Assembly: GCA_049840475.1 (NCBI GenBank)
Contig: JASGKX010000002.1
Coordinates: forward strand, 496,001 to 560,000
Source: JBGVSA01 sp049840475
Lineage (GTDB): Bacteria > Pseudomonadota > Gammaproteobacteria > Burkholderiales > Rhodocyclaceae
DNA: 64,000 nucleotides
Reading direction: 5' to 3'
A model generated the notes under the pieces. That model searched no databases. It was not told the DNA's origin and saw nothing but the letters and a program-made list of their open reading frames with translations. Made by a program: the position numbers and the translations under genes. This document shows positions 27,805 to 37,196 of the stretch, piece after piece; position 1 is the first letter of the stretch; each line of letters starts with the position of its first letter.

Positions 27805-28904
27805 GATGTGTGTTCAGTTGCGCGCTCGAGGAACATAGCGTCCCCGTAGCTGAAGAAACGGTAACGCTGGGCCACGGCGTGGGCGTAAGCGCGACGGATG
27901 GGTTCCATGCCGGCCAGCGCGGACACCAGCATCAACAAGGTGGAGCGCGGCAGATGGAAGTTGGTGACCAGCGCGTCGGCCACACGAAAACGGTAGCCGG
28001 GGGTAATGAAGATGCCGGTTTCGGCACTGCCTGCGACCAGCGTGCCAGACTGTGCTGCGCTTTCCAGCGTGCGCATGCTGGTCGTACCGACGCAGACAAC
28101 CCGCCCACCCGCGGCGCGCGTGCGCGCAATCGCGTTGACCGTGGCCTGCGGCACGCTGTACCACTCACGGTGCATGACGTGCTCGGCCAGCTTGTGCGCG
28201 CGCACCGGCTGAAAGGTGCCCGCGCCGACGTGCAAGGTGACAAAGGCACGACCAACGCCGCGAGCGTTCAGCTCAGCAAAAAGAGCGTCGTCAAAATGCA
28301 GACCGGCCGTCGGCGCGGCAACGCTGCCGAGTTCACGCGCATAGACGGTCTGGTAACGCGCCTCGTCGGCGTCTTGCGCGCTGCGCTCGATGTACGGCGG
28401 CAAAGGCAGACGGCCGAAGCGTTCGATGTAATCGACAGCAGGCGCATCGGACGGAAAGCGCAGATGGAAGAATTCGCCGACCCGCCCCATCACTTCGACG
28501 TCGAACGCGTCGGCCAGCCGGATCATCGAGCCAGCCTTGGGCGTTTTGCTCGCCCGCACCATGGCAATGGCTTCGTGCTCGCCCAACGGGCGTTCGATCA
28601 TGACTTCGACCTGGCCGCCGGTGGTTTTGACACCGAACAGACGCGCATGCAGAACGCGGCTGTCATTGAAGACGAGCAGATCGCCTTCGCGAAGCAGGCC
28701 CGGCAGATCGCGGAAGCTGCGGTCGGTGAGCGAATCGCCCTTTACTTCGAGCAACCGGCTGCCGGAACGATCGGCCAGCGGCGCCTGCGCGATGAGTTCA
28801 GGAGGGAGTTCGTAGTCGAAATCGTCGAGGGTGAGAGTTGTACTTACGTCTGACACGGGTCGTATTTGATCGCAAAACTTGCTGGCCGGCGCCGCTTGAA
28901 TCAT
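27801..28904 (-). CDS. queA: S-adenosylmethionine:tRNA ribosyltransferase-isomerase
   Basis: Converts preQ1 at tRNA position 34 into epoxyqueuosine. 367 residues; DFDYELPPELIAQAPLADRSGSRLL, LLVFNDSRVLHARLFG, APTAGLHFDD, VTLHVGAGTFQPVR and VGTTSMRTLESAA are the family blocks. ATG 28904 is preferred because GAGGAG lies 8 bases upstream; a GTG at 28856 would give a shorter N-terminus closer to many homologues. The gene starts only 16 bases from the 5' end of the divergent tRNA-Leu gene, so promoter elements of each must lie within the other. Confidence 0.95.
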
Positions 28905-28907
28905 AAT
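28879..28907 (+). promoter_or_regulatory. Likely tRNA-Leu promoter overlapping the queA start codon
   Basis: ttgctg (28879-28884), 17-bp spacer, cataat (28902-28907), placing a start about 6 bp ahead of the tRNA. The cat of the -10 box is the reverse complement of the queA ATG. Confidence 0.5.
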
Positions 28908-28919
28908 CCGCGCTCCTCA

Positions 28920-29004
28920 GCCGAGGTGGCGGAATCGGTAGACGCAGCGGATTCAAAATCCGCCGCCGCAAGGTGTAAGGGTTCGAGTCCCTTCCTCGGC
29001 ACCA
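28920..29004 (+). tRNA. tRNA-Leu (anticodon CAA)
   Basis: Cloverleaf with acceptor stem gccgagg/cctcggc, anticodon stem gcgga/tccgc with loop ttcaaaa (anticodon CAA, reads UUG), a long variable arm as expected for class II tRNA, the T arm with gttcgagtc, and an encoded CCA end. A small hairpin (29018-29035) follows without a T run. Confidence 0.97.
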
Positions 29005-29119
29005 AAATTCAAGGTTAGCAGCCCCAATTGGCTGCCAATCGCGGCAAACCGGCGATTATATCGCATCAAGCACCCGCCCTGCTCTACGGGCGTTACGCGG
29101 TGCAAATTTCGTGGATAGC

Positions 29120-29148
29120 AAAAAAACGGGGTGATCGATGTCATCCCG
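29120..29148 (-). terminator. Rho-independent terminator at the methyltransferase 3' end
   Basis: In the minus direction a stem of 8 pairs with one mismatch (cgggatga / tcaccccg) and loop catcga is followed by seven T. The TGA inside the stem (29141-29143) is the stop codon of the frame-corrected methyltransferase, which supports that end over the longer open frame. Confidence 0.75.
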
Positions 29149-30683
29149 CCAAGAGCGACAGCTTGTGCAGATTGCGCAACGTGTTGTTCGACGTGTTCTT
29201 GCGCACAACGCGCGATGTCGGCGTCAGCCGTCACCCGCACGCCATCACGCGTGAAGCGCAGCAAGCCCTTCGCTTCGTCCTCAACCAGCGCCGAGCACAA
29301 CGCGGCGCGATCATGCGAGCCGTCAAGACGCGGAATAAGGCGCTGCGAAACCACATCCAGCGAAACGGCTTCATGCCATGCATTGAACGGCTGCACCAGC
29401 GTTTGCCCGCCACCCGAGGCCGTGACGAGCTTCGCCATGCCTGCAACGACGCGCGGATGCGTCGCCTCGGCAGCGCCAATCGTGACCGGATTGCGGCGCG
29501 CGCGCAGTGCGCCATGCAAGAACACCATGCGCAAGGATTGCAGCGCCATACTGGCGATTTCGGCCGGATCGTGCGCAGCGAACTCTTGCTGAGCGGCAGC
29601 GATCAGTTCGTTGACCGGCACGGTTGACGGCCACGCCGCCAAGAGGCGGTCCATCACAAAGTTATGGATGCTCACGCCCGGCTCGCCACCGTTCGGCTTA
29701 CCTGGACTGCGACTGGCCGCAACATGGCCGCCGCGGAATCCGTTGACCGGCACTGCATAGGTCACCTTGTCCATGCGCTCCTTACGGGCCAGAACGGTCA
29801 TGCGGAACGCGGAGTCCTGAATGAAATCGAGGTACTGCTCAATGTCGATCTGGTCCTTCAGCTCGGCCAGCAAGGCGCGCTCGACTTCAGCGCCGTGATG
29901 CGACACCACCATGCGCGCAGCATTCGATTCGGCGACATAGCCCAGACCGTGCTTACCGGCCGCAGCGATGAAGTCCTTGAAGTAGCACGGCGCGTTACAG
30001 GCCTCCAGGTATTCATGCAGCAGGTAATGCGGAGAGCCTTTGCGGATCATCTCGGCATGCCCCGACAAGGCGGTCGCCAACATCGACCCCGGCTTGGCCC
30101 ATTTTTCTAGGAAATCGATCATGCCCCGTGCATATGACAGGCGCTCACTCGCCGTGGCGCGATGTCCACCGCGCAGCATCATCGCGTCACGCAGAATTTC
30201 TTTGCCCTTCCAGCCCGGATACGTGTTGTAGCTGACGTACGCAAGCCCTTCAGGCGCGAGGTTTTCCGAGCAGATACGCAGGATGGCGTCCTGCACGCCA
30301 GGCGGCACCCAACTGTAGACGCCATGGCAGATGATGTAGTCGAACTGACCGAGAGCCGGGGTCACGTCCATCAGGTTCATCTGGTGCAGCGCGATGTTGG
30401 TCAGCCCCAGCGCTTCAATGACGCGCTGTCCGTTGGCGATCTGCGTGGGCGACAGATCCAGCCCGACCACTTTCGCCTGCGGCCAGCGCGCCGCAAACGG
30501 AATGATGTTGCCGCCCATCGCGCAGCCAAGTTCGAGCACGCGGGCGCGATCCATGTCCGCGCCCGGGGCGTTGAACAAATGCCCCAGTCCCTGCAGATGC
30601 TCGGGGCACGATGCCGGAAAGGCCGAAGACAGGTACGGCACCTCTTCGTACTCATCCGCAATCTTGGCGATGATGTCGGACAT
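29141..30683 (-). CDS. Class I SAM-dependent methyltransferase with methyltransferase regulatory domain (C-terminal frameshift)
   Basis: Two-domain protein of about 513 residues. The N-terminal part is a Rossmann methyltransferase with SAM motif I VLELGCAMGGNIIPFA, VVGLDLSPTQIANGQ and FDYIICHGVYSWVPP. The C-terminal part (from about residue 220) matches the so-called methyltransferase regulatory domain found with it. Substrate unknown. As read, the frame runs on to 28953, inside the opposite-strand tRNA-Leu, which is implausible. After about codon 494 the neighbouring frame gives NNTLRNLHKLSLLAG and stops at 29141, inside a terminator stem. One surplus base, probably in tt at 29196-29197 or 29199-29200, would explain this. 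Confidence 0.8.
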
Positions 30684-30862
30684 AAGAATCTCCAGAAGGG
30701 AACCCGGCTATTCCGACACAACAGGAATAGATCAGTTTGCGCCTGACCAATATCCGAGGACGATCAGGCAGCAAGGGCATATTTGTTTATCGTTTTTAGG
30801 GTGCGTAGTACCGGTTTTTCTGACACCAGACCCAGAATTCGCATCGGCACCGATGGGACTTT

Positions 30863-33286
30863 CTAGCGCCGCCGGGCAATGCGCAGTGCATTGAGCACCA
30901 CCAGCAAGGAACTTGCCCCCATGCCGATGCCAGCCATCCATGGCGTCACCCAACCCAGCATTGCAGCCGGTACTGACAGAATGTTGTAGGCGAACGCCCA
31001 GCCGAGGTTCTGGCGCACGATGCCAAGCGTGCGGCGCGCCAGTCTGCGCCCGGACAAAATGCGCGAGAGCGCATCGTTGAGCAGCAGGATATCGGCCTGA
31101 TTGCGCGCCAGTTCCGTGCCGCCCCCCATGGCAATCGACACATGCGCGCCAGCAAGCACGGGCGCATCGTTGATACCGTCGCCGACCATCGCAATCGTGT
31201 GGCCCTGCGCCTGCAGAGCACGCAGTGCCTCGTGCTTGGCTTCGGGCGTCATGCCGGCGCGGGCGTCTTCAATGCCAAGTTCGTCCGCCACCTTGCGCAC
31301 GGCGCCTTCTGCATCGCCACTGAACAGGCTCACGCCGCATCCCTGCGCGCGCAACCCGCGCACCGTTTCCAGCGCATCGGCGCGCACGGCATCGTTGACG
31401 ATGAACGAGGCCAGCCATTGACCCTCGCGCACGAGGACGACTTCGCTCGTCCGATCCGCGAGCAAATGCTGAGGGATGGGAATACTTGTCCGCGAAGCGA
31501 CGAATGCATGGCGCCCGATTGTGCACATCGCGCCGTTGACACGCCCTTCCACACCTTGCCCGGCGACGACATGAACCTCCGTCGCCGCCAGCGACGACGC
31601 ATCCGCCGCGACAATGGCCTGCGCGATGGCATGCTCGGACTGGCGCTCCAGCGCTGCCGCCACGGCCAATGCGTCAGCACGATCGACAGCCGGCGCGGTG
31701 CGCACCTCGCGCAGACGAAGGCGCCCTTCGGTCAGCGTGCCGGTCTTGTCGAACACGAACCAATCCGTACGCGCCAGCGTTTCGATCGCATGCGCACGTG
31801 TCACGAGCAAACCCAGCCTGCCGAACACGTCGGTCGCCACCGTCAGCGCAGCAGGCGTTGCCAATGACAACGCGCAGGGACAACTGACGACCAACACCGA
31901 GACGAAAATCCAGAATGCATGCGCGGGATCGGCTTGCCACCAGTAGAGCCCCGTCGCCACCGCCAGCAACAAGAGCACGGCAATGAAGCGCCCGGCCACG
32001 CGATCGGCCTGTTCCACGACGCGCGGCCGCTCGCTTGCGGCACGCTCCATCAGGCGTCGCAGCGCCGAGAAACGCGTTGCCTCGGCAACCTGCCGGGCAC
32101 GGAATACGAGCGGGCTGGCCGCATTGATGCTGCCCGCAAAAACTTCATCGGTCGCGGCCTTGGCCACTGGCAAGCTCTCGCCGGTCAGCCAGGACTCGTC
32201 CACCTCGCTTCGCCCATCGACCACCACGCCATCGGCCACGATGACTTCGCCCGGCAAGACACGTAGCAAGTCGCCTTCGGCCAGCGATGCCACCGGCACG
32301 CGCTCTGCCACATCGCCGTTGACCCGACGTGCATAGGCGGGAATCAGGCGGGTGACTGCCTCGACACCGCGCGACGCACGCTGGCGGGCGAGCATTTCGA
32401 GGTAACGCCCCGCCAGCAGAAAGAACACGAACATTGTGACCGAGTCGAAGTAGACCTCACCGGACCCCGACAAGGTTGCCCACATGCTCGCCAGGAAAGC
32501 GCTGCCGATACCCAGGGCCACCGGCACGTCCATCCCGAGCCGTCGCATTGATAGATCACGCCAGGCACGGCGGAAGAACGGCGCCGCCGAATACAGCACC
32601 ACGGGCAACGTCAGGATGAGGCTCGCCCAGCGCATGATGCCGATCACCGCAGGTGTCATGTCACCGGGGCGCGCAATGTAGGCCGGGTAGGCGTACATCA
32701 TCACCTGCATCATGCCGAAGCCGGCCACGAACAAACGCCACAAGGCCGAACGGCGTTCGCGCTGGGCGATCTCCTCGGAGCGCTGCGGGTCGAACGGATG
32801 GGCGCGATAGCCCAACTCGGCGACGCCAGCGAGAATGTCGGAAAGCCGGATGCGTTGTTCGTCCCAGCGTACGCGCGCGCGACGCGTGGTGTAGTTCACC
32901 TGCACGGCGGTGACGCCCCGGAGCTGCCCCAGATGCCGTTCGTTGAGCCAGATGCAGGCAGCGCAGGTGATGCCTTCGAGAATCAGGTCCGCCTCGCGCT
33001 CATGCTCGCCAGCGGCACGCACGAAGCCTTCCTGAAAGGCCGGCATGTCAAAGAGTTCAAGCTCGGCCGGCACGAGTGCAGCCGCGTCGCGAGGTGACTC
33101 GGGCAATGCGTCACGATGGCGGTAGTAGTCGGCGAGCCCGTTGTCGACAATCGCCTGCGCCACTGCCTGGCACCCGGCACAGCACATGGCGCGCGACTCG
33201 CCATCCACGCGCACGTCAAAGCGGACACCGGCCGGAACGGGAAGGCCGCAGTGATAGCAGGCCACGACGTCTGCCGGCGCGTTCAT
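30863..33286 (-). CDS. ccoI: Copper-translocating P1B-type ATPase (CcoI/FixI-like)
   Basis: Exports Cu(I) across the inner membrane, in the CcoI group to supply cbb3 oxidase. 807 residues: an N-terminal cysteine-rich region (CYHCGLPVPAG, MCCAGCQAV), an HMA-like domain with GITCAACIW, eight membrane segments with the ion-binding SCPCALSLATPAAL, phosphorylation site DKTGTLTEG, the TGES motif, and MVGDGINDAPVLAGA. ATG 33286 overlaps the stop of the MBL hydrolase (ATGA). CcoI genes usually precede ccoS and ccoN; here the next gene is a methyltransferase, so the cco operon itself is elsewhere or absent. Confidence 0.9.
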   Translation of the reverse strand: MNAPADVVACYHCGLPVPAGVRFDVRVDGESRAMCCAGCQAVAQAIVDNGLADYYRHRDALPESPRDAAALVPAELELFDMPAFQEGFVRAAGEHEREADLILEGITCAACIWLNERHLGQLRGVTAVQVNYTTRRARVRWDEQRIRLSDILAGVAELGYRAHPFDPQRSEEIAQRERRSALWRLFVAGFGMMQVMMYAYPAYIARPGDMTPAVIGIMRWASLILTLPVVLYSAAPFFRRAWRDLSMRRLGMDVPVALGIGSAFLASMWATLSGSGEVYFDSVTMFVFFLLAGRYLEMLARQRASRGVEAVTRLIPAYARRVNGDVAERVPVASLAEGDLLRVLPGEVIVADGVVVDGRSEVDESWLTGESLPVAKAATDEVFAGSINAASPLVFRARQVAEATRFSALRRLMERAASERPRVVEQADRVAGRFIAVLLLLAVATGLYWWQADPAHAFWIFVSVLVVSCPCALSLATPAALTVATDVFGRLGLLVTRAHAIETLARTDWFVFDKTGTLTEGRLRLREVRTAPAVDRADALAVAAALERQSEHAIAQAIVAADASSLAATEVHVVAGQGVEGRVNGAMCTIGRHAFVASRTSIPIPQHLLADRTSEVVLVREGQWLASFIVNDAVRADALETVRGLRAQGCGVSLFSGDAEGAVRKVADELGIEDARAGMTPEAKHEALRALQAQGHTIAMVGDGINDAPVLAGAHVSIAMGGGTELARNQADILLLNDALSRILSGRRLARRTLGIVRQNLGWAFAYNILSVPAAMLGWVTPWMAGIGMGASSLLVVLNALRIARRR

Positions 33287-34047
33287 ATCTGCCGCCAGGC
33301 AAAGCCGTCGTCCTGCCCGGCGATGCACACCCAATCGCCATGGCAGCCGAGAGCGTCGGCAAGCGCCGTGCGCGCGTGCTGCGGCGTGTTGTTCTTTTCA
33401 GAAAGATGTGCGGCAACGACATGCCGAAGGCGCGTTCGATCGATGCCCTGCAGGATCTGTGCAGCCTGCGCATTGGCGAGATGGCCGTTTTCGCCCCCCA
33501 CGCGCGCCTTGAGAAAACGCGGATACGGACCATCGCGCAGCATGTCTGCGTCATGGTTGCATTCGAGCACCAGCGCTTCGAGTCCAGACAGGCGAGCCAT
33601 CATCGCGTCAGTCGCGTGGCCCGCGTCGGTCAGCACGCCAAGGCTGACGGCACCATCCGAAAATACGTACTGCACCGGTTCGCGCGCATCGTGCGGCACG
33701 GCATAGGGCATGACGTGAAGATCGCCGATGGCGAAAGCAGCGCCGCCCTCGACGACATGGACGTGTCGCTGAGCATGCAATGCTGCGCACGCCTCGTGCG
33801 TGCCGTTCGTGAGATAGACGGGAATGCCGAAACGCGCGGCAAGGCGCGCAACACCGCCGACGTGGTCACCGTGTTCGTGGGTGACGACAATGGCGTCGAG
33901 CCCTTCGGCGATCAGGCCGAGGCGGCCGAGCCGCGCGATGGTCTCGCGCAGCCCGAATCCACAATCGAGGAGAACTCGCGTACCCCCGGCTTCGACAACC
34001 AGGGCGTTGCCCCGACTGCCGCTGCCAAGGGATGCGAAGCGGATCAC
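33283..34047 (-). CDS. MBL-fold metallo-hydrolase (YycJ-like)
   Basis: 254-residue metallo-beta-lactamase-fold protein. The dinuclear metal motif THEHGDHVGG is intact, with downstream ligands in VLTDAGHATDAM, LECNHD and VVAAHLSEKNN. The start MIRFASLGSGSRGNALVVEAG matches the YycJ/RNase-related group that has been linked to nucleic-acid or cell-wall-associated roles; the substrate is not certain. GTG 34047 overlaps the bamC stop (GTGA), and its own stop overlaps ccoI, so it is embedded in the dapA-bamC operon. Confidence 0.88.
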   Translation of the reverse strand: MIRFASLGSGSRGNALVVEAGGTRVLLDCGFGLRETIARLGRLGLIAEGLDAIVVTHEHGDHVGGVARLAARFGIPVYLTNGTHEACAALHAQRHVHVVEGGAAFAIGDLHVMPYAVPHDAREPVQYVFSDGAVSLGVLTDAGHATDAMMARLSGLEALVLECNHDADMLRDGPYPRFLKARVGGENGHLANAQAAQILQGIDRTRLRHVVAAHLSEKNNTPQHARTALADALGCHGDWVCIAGQDDGFAWRQI

Positions 34048-35190
34048 TTCAGCTCGTTGAACAAGAGCGTCAGGATCTGGCGGGACGATTCAGAAGAGAC
34101 GGTGGCGCCGTCCTTATCCTGCACACGCACCATGGTCTTGTTGCCAGCCGGTGCGGCCACGATGCGGTACTGGTTGGTACCCGGCGTCGGCTTGCTGGAG
34201 AACATGGAGGTGAACCAGTTGCCCGAATCCTTCTGCTTGAGGTCTTCGGCCGAGACGTAACGCACGAAGTAGGTGTTCTTCGCGCGGTCGCGGTCCTCCA
34301 CCACCAGACCGACGCGGTCCAGCGCCGAACCAAGCTGGCGCCACACGCGATCGATTTCGCCGTTGACGGCCAGTTGCATGTCGCTGCCGGCACCAGTCAG
34401 TGCAGCGCGAGCCGGCTGCGAGCTGGGTTGGTTGGCGATCTGCTCGACCTTCTTTTCGTCACCGCCCGCCAGCTTGACCATGAAGAGACGCACCATCTCT
34501 TCTTCCAGGCCCGGGTCGGGACGGCGCGGCTGCCATTGCAGGAACATGCAACGGTCATCCGAGCAGACCTGCTGGATACCACGGTGGGTGATGATCACGT
34601 CGATCGTGCCGGCTTCCTTGCCCGGTTCGATGCGGGTGCGGAATTTGTCGCGCATGCCTGTATCGGACACCGGCGAGACGATCGAGCCGAAGTTACGGCG
34701 CAGCCAGTCCTGCGGCAGCTTGGCGCGGTTCTCGAGCCAATCGGTTTCCATCACGCCCGTCTGCGGGCTATCGGTGGTCAGCGTAAAGCCGTTGTCTTCC
34801 CAGAAAGCGCGCAGTTGCGGCCAGACTCCCGCCTGCGTGCCCTTGATGACCAGCCAACGCTCGTCGCCCACGCGTTCAATGTGCATGGTGTCGGATTGCA
34901 ACGGTTGCAGCTTGGCCGATTCGACCGGCGAAGCTGCCTGACCTGCGGCGTAAGTTCGACAACGATGCCGAGCCGCGTTGGGCGGTGCTGGCGTCGGGAA
35001 TGGCGAAACGGTCGTCGCGCGTCGGCGCGATCAGGTCGGGCGGGACTTCAAGCGTATTACGGCTGGCTGGCGCGCCGCTCTTGTAGTTGACGCTGTTGGG
35101 TTTGGTATTGGCGCTGCCGCCGCAGGCGCTAAGCGTCAATGCAGCCAACACGGACAGTGCGGCTGCACCCGCTGTACTCCGGTTCATCAT
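34044..35190 (-). pseudogene. bamC: Outer-membrane assembly lipoprotein BamC (NlpB), interrupted by a one-base frameshift
   Basis: Lipoprotein of the BAM complex, which inserts beta-barrel proteins into the outer membrane. N-terminus has a signal peptide and lipobox (LAALTLSACGG) followed by the unstructured YKSGAP ... LEVPPDLIAPTRDDRF typical of BamC, and the second part (HIERVGDERWLVIKGTQAGVWPQLRAFW; later QILTLLFNELK) contains the two helix-grip domains. They lie in different frames. Removing one A of aa at 34952-34953 (codon about 79) gives ASLSNYAAGQAASPVESAK and joins them. dapA-bamC linkage is conserved, and the gap to dapA is 10 bp. A real null is less likely than a base-call error. 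Start: ATG 35190 with AAGGGA upstream; ATG 35187 is equally possible. Confidence 0.88.
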
Positions 35191-35200
35191 CACTTCCCTT

Positions 35201-36079
35201 TCACTTCAGGCAGCCGGCGGCTTGGAGCGCGGCGCGGACTTTCTCGTGGAACTGTGCGGACAGTTCCGTGAGTGGCAGACGGATGCCCGGCTGGCACAGC
35301 CCCATTTGTTGGGCAGCCCACTTGACCGGGATCGGGTTGGCTTCGCAGAACAGGTCACGATTCAGGAGATAAAGCTGGTTGTTGATCTCCCGAGCGCGAG
35401 CAAGGTTCCCCTCGCGAGCCGCGACGCACAGTTCGTGCATCAGGCGCGGAGCGACGTTGGCGGTGACCGAGATCACGCCATGCCCGCCCAGCAGCATGAA
35501 CGCCAGGCCGGTCATGTCGTCGCCACTGTAGAGCGCAAAGTCGGCCGGCGCGCGACGCACGAGGTCGGTGATGCGCTCGATGTTGCCGGTGGCGTCCTTG
35601 ATGCCCACGATGTTGTCGATCTGCGCCAGACGCAGCGTCGTGTCGTTGGCCAGATCGGCCACAGTACGGCCCGGTACGTTGTACAAGATGACGGGGATGT
35701 CTTCGCCTTCAGCGATGGAGCGGAAGTGCTGGTACAGGCCTTCTTGCGTCGGGCGGTTGTAGTACGGCACCACCGACAGCACGGCCGCGGCACCGACTTT
35801 CTTGGCAAAGCGCGTCAGCTCGATGGCCTCGCGCGTCGAGTTCGCGCCGGCACCGGCGATGATCGGCAGGCGACTGGCAGCGTGTTCGACCGAAGCGCGG
35901 ATCAGTTCGCAGTGCTCCTCGACGCTGACCGTCGGGGACTCACCCGTGGTGCCGACGATCACCAGACCGTCCGAACCTTCGCTGACGTGGAAATCGATGA
36001 GCTCTCTGAGGCGGGAGAAATCCAGTTGGCCATCCGGCGTCATCGGTGTGATGAGCGCGACAAGGGAACCCGTAATCAT
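35201..36079 (-). CDS. dapA: 4-hydroxy-tetrahydrodipicolinate synthase
   Basis: First committed step of lysine/diaminopimelate synthesis: condenses pyruvate with aspartate semialdehyde. 292 residues, full length. GTTGESPTVS, the catalytic Tyr in YYNRPTQEGLYQHF, NVPGRT, and the Schiff-base Lys in VGIKDATGN are all present. First gene of the dapA-bamC-MBL hydrolase-ccoI unit, an arrangement whose first two genes are common in Proteobacteria. The ATG at 36079 has no strong ribosome site. Confidence 0.97.
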   Translation of the reverse strand: MITGSLVALITPMTPDGQLDFSRLRELIDFHVSEGSDGLVIVGTTGESPTVSVEEHCELIRASVEHAASRLPIIAGAGANSTREAIELTRFAKKVGAAAVLSVVPYYNRPTQEGLYQHFRSIAEGEDIPVILYNVPGRTVADLANDTTLRLAQIDNIVGIKDATGNIERITDLVRRAPADFALYSGDDMTGLAFMLLGGHGVISVTANVAPRLMHELCVAAREGNLARAREINNQLYLLNRDLFCEANPIPVKWAAQQMGLCQPGIRLPLTELSAQFHEKVRAALQAAGCLK

Positions 36080-36188
36080 GTGCTAGTGAGCGCTGAGGTT
36101 AATCACGCGATTGTACCTGAAGCCCGTCGGGCGACACGTCCGCCCGCAACGGGAGCCCCCACAAATCGTTACAAGACTTTGGAGCGTG

Positions 36189-37115
36189 TCAGCCGATCAG
36201 GGAACGAACATGGGCGGCCACGCTGCGCCCCAATGCCGACAGGTCATAACCGCCTTCGAGCATGGACACAATGCGCCCGTCGCAGTGACGGTCGGCGAAT
36301 TCGCACAATCGTTCAGTCATCCATGCGTAGTCCGCCTCCACCAGCGCCATGGACGCCATGTCGTCCTCGCGATGGGCGTCAAACCCTGCCGAAACGAACA
36401 GCATCTCGGGCGCGTGCGCTGCCAGCGCTGGCAGCCAGGTGCTTTCCAGCAATTCACGCACGACCTTGCCGTTGGTCGCGGCCGGCAGCGGCGTGTTGAG
36501 CATATTGGGGCCGGCCGGCTCGGTGCCACAGTACGGATACAGCGGCGACTGGAAGAAGCTGACCATCAGCACGCGCGGATCGGCAGCAAAGATCTGCTCG
36601 GTTCCGTTGCCATGGTGCACGTCGAAATCCACCACCGCGACGCGCGACAGACCGCGCGTGTCCAATGCATGCCGGGCGGCGATTGCAAGATTGTTGAAGA
36701 AGCAGAAGCCCATCGCCCGCATGGATTCGGCGTGATGCCCGGGCGGTCGCACGGCGCAAAAGGCGTTGCGCGCTGCGCCGTCCAGCACGAGATCGGTCGC
36801 CATGATGCCCGCCCCGGCCGCTCGCCGCGCGGCACGCAGCGTGTCGGAGCACATGGCGGTGTCGGGGTCGAGGTGGACGATGCCACGCTCGGGCAAAAGC
36901 TCGGTGAGCTGCGAGATATAGAGAGAGGAATGGGCGAGCGCCAGTTGCTCGTCGGTCGCAGCAGGCGCGTCGTACTGCTCGACGAGCGTACCGAGCCCGG
37001 AGGCGATCATCTGATCGGCGATGGCGGATAGCCGGTCGGGCGACTCGGGGTGCATGTCGCCCATGGTGTGCAGCCAGCAATCCGGATGGGTGATGAATGC
37101 GGTCGTCGCGCTCAC
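36189..37115 (-). CDS. Histone deacetylase-family protein (class II HDAC-like)
   Basis: 308-residue zinc amidohydrolase of the arginase/deacetylase fold. Motifs: RPPGHHAES with the tandem His, VAVVDFDVHHGNGTEQIF with metal ligands, SAGFDAHREDD and LEGGYDL; the conserved catalytic tyrosine is not separately checked. Bacterial members (HDAH, AcuC-like, polyamine deacetylase) remove acetyl or related groups from small molecules or lysines; which one applies here is open. GTG 37115 chosen because GGAGG precedes it by five bases; a TTG at 37130 is in frame. Downstream of DUF1015 by 81 bp. Confidence 0.9.
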   Translation of the reverse strand: MSATTAFITHPDCWLHTMGDMHPESPDRLSAIADQMIASGLGTLVEQYDAPAATDEQLALAHSSLYISQLTELLPERGIVHLDPDTAMCSDTLRAARRAAGAGIMATDLVLDGAARNAFCAVRPPGHHAESMRAMGFCFFNNLAIAARHALDTRGLSRVAVVDFDVHHGNGTEQIFAADPRVLMVSFFQSPLYPYCGTEPAGPNMLNTPLPAATNGKVVRELLESTWLPALAAHAPEMLFVSAGFDAHREDDMASMALVEADYAWMTERLCEFADRHCDGRIVSMLEGGYDLSALGRSVAAHVRSLIG

Positions 37116-37196
37116 AACAACCTCCGGCAAGGTGCAGCATACGGCGCCACCTTCGGCACCGGGATGCCCGCCCCGGCCGGGGCGGGCGCACGAAGC

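Noticed and set aside
28953..29140. Extra C-terminal 60 residues of the methyltransferase
   Set aside because: It would run into the tRNA-Leu gene and past a strong terminator; the neighbouring frame gives the expected end at 29141.
36080..36188. Possible lysine riboswitch upstream of dapA
   Set aside because: The region ahead of the dapA start (just beyond 36079) is short and lacks the conserved long stems of a lysine riboswitch.
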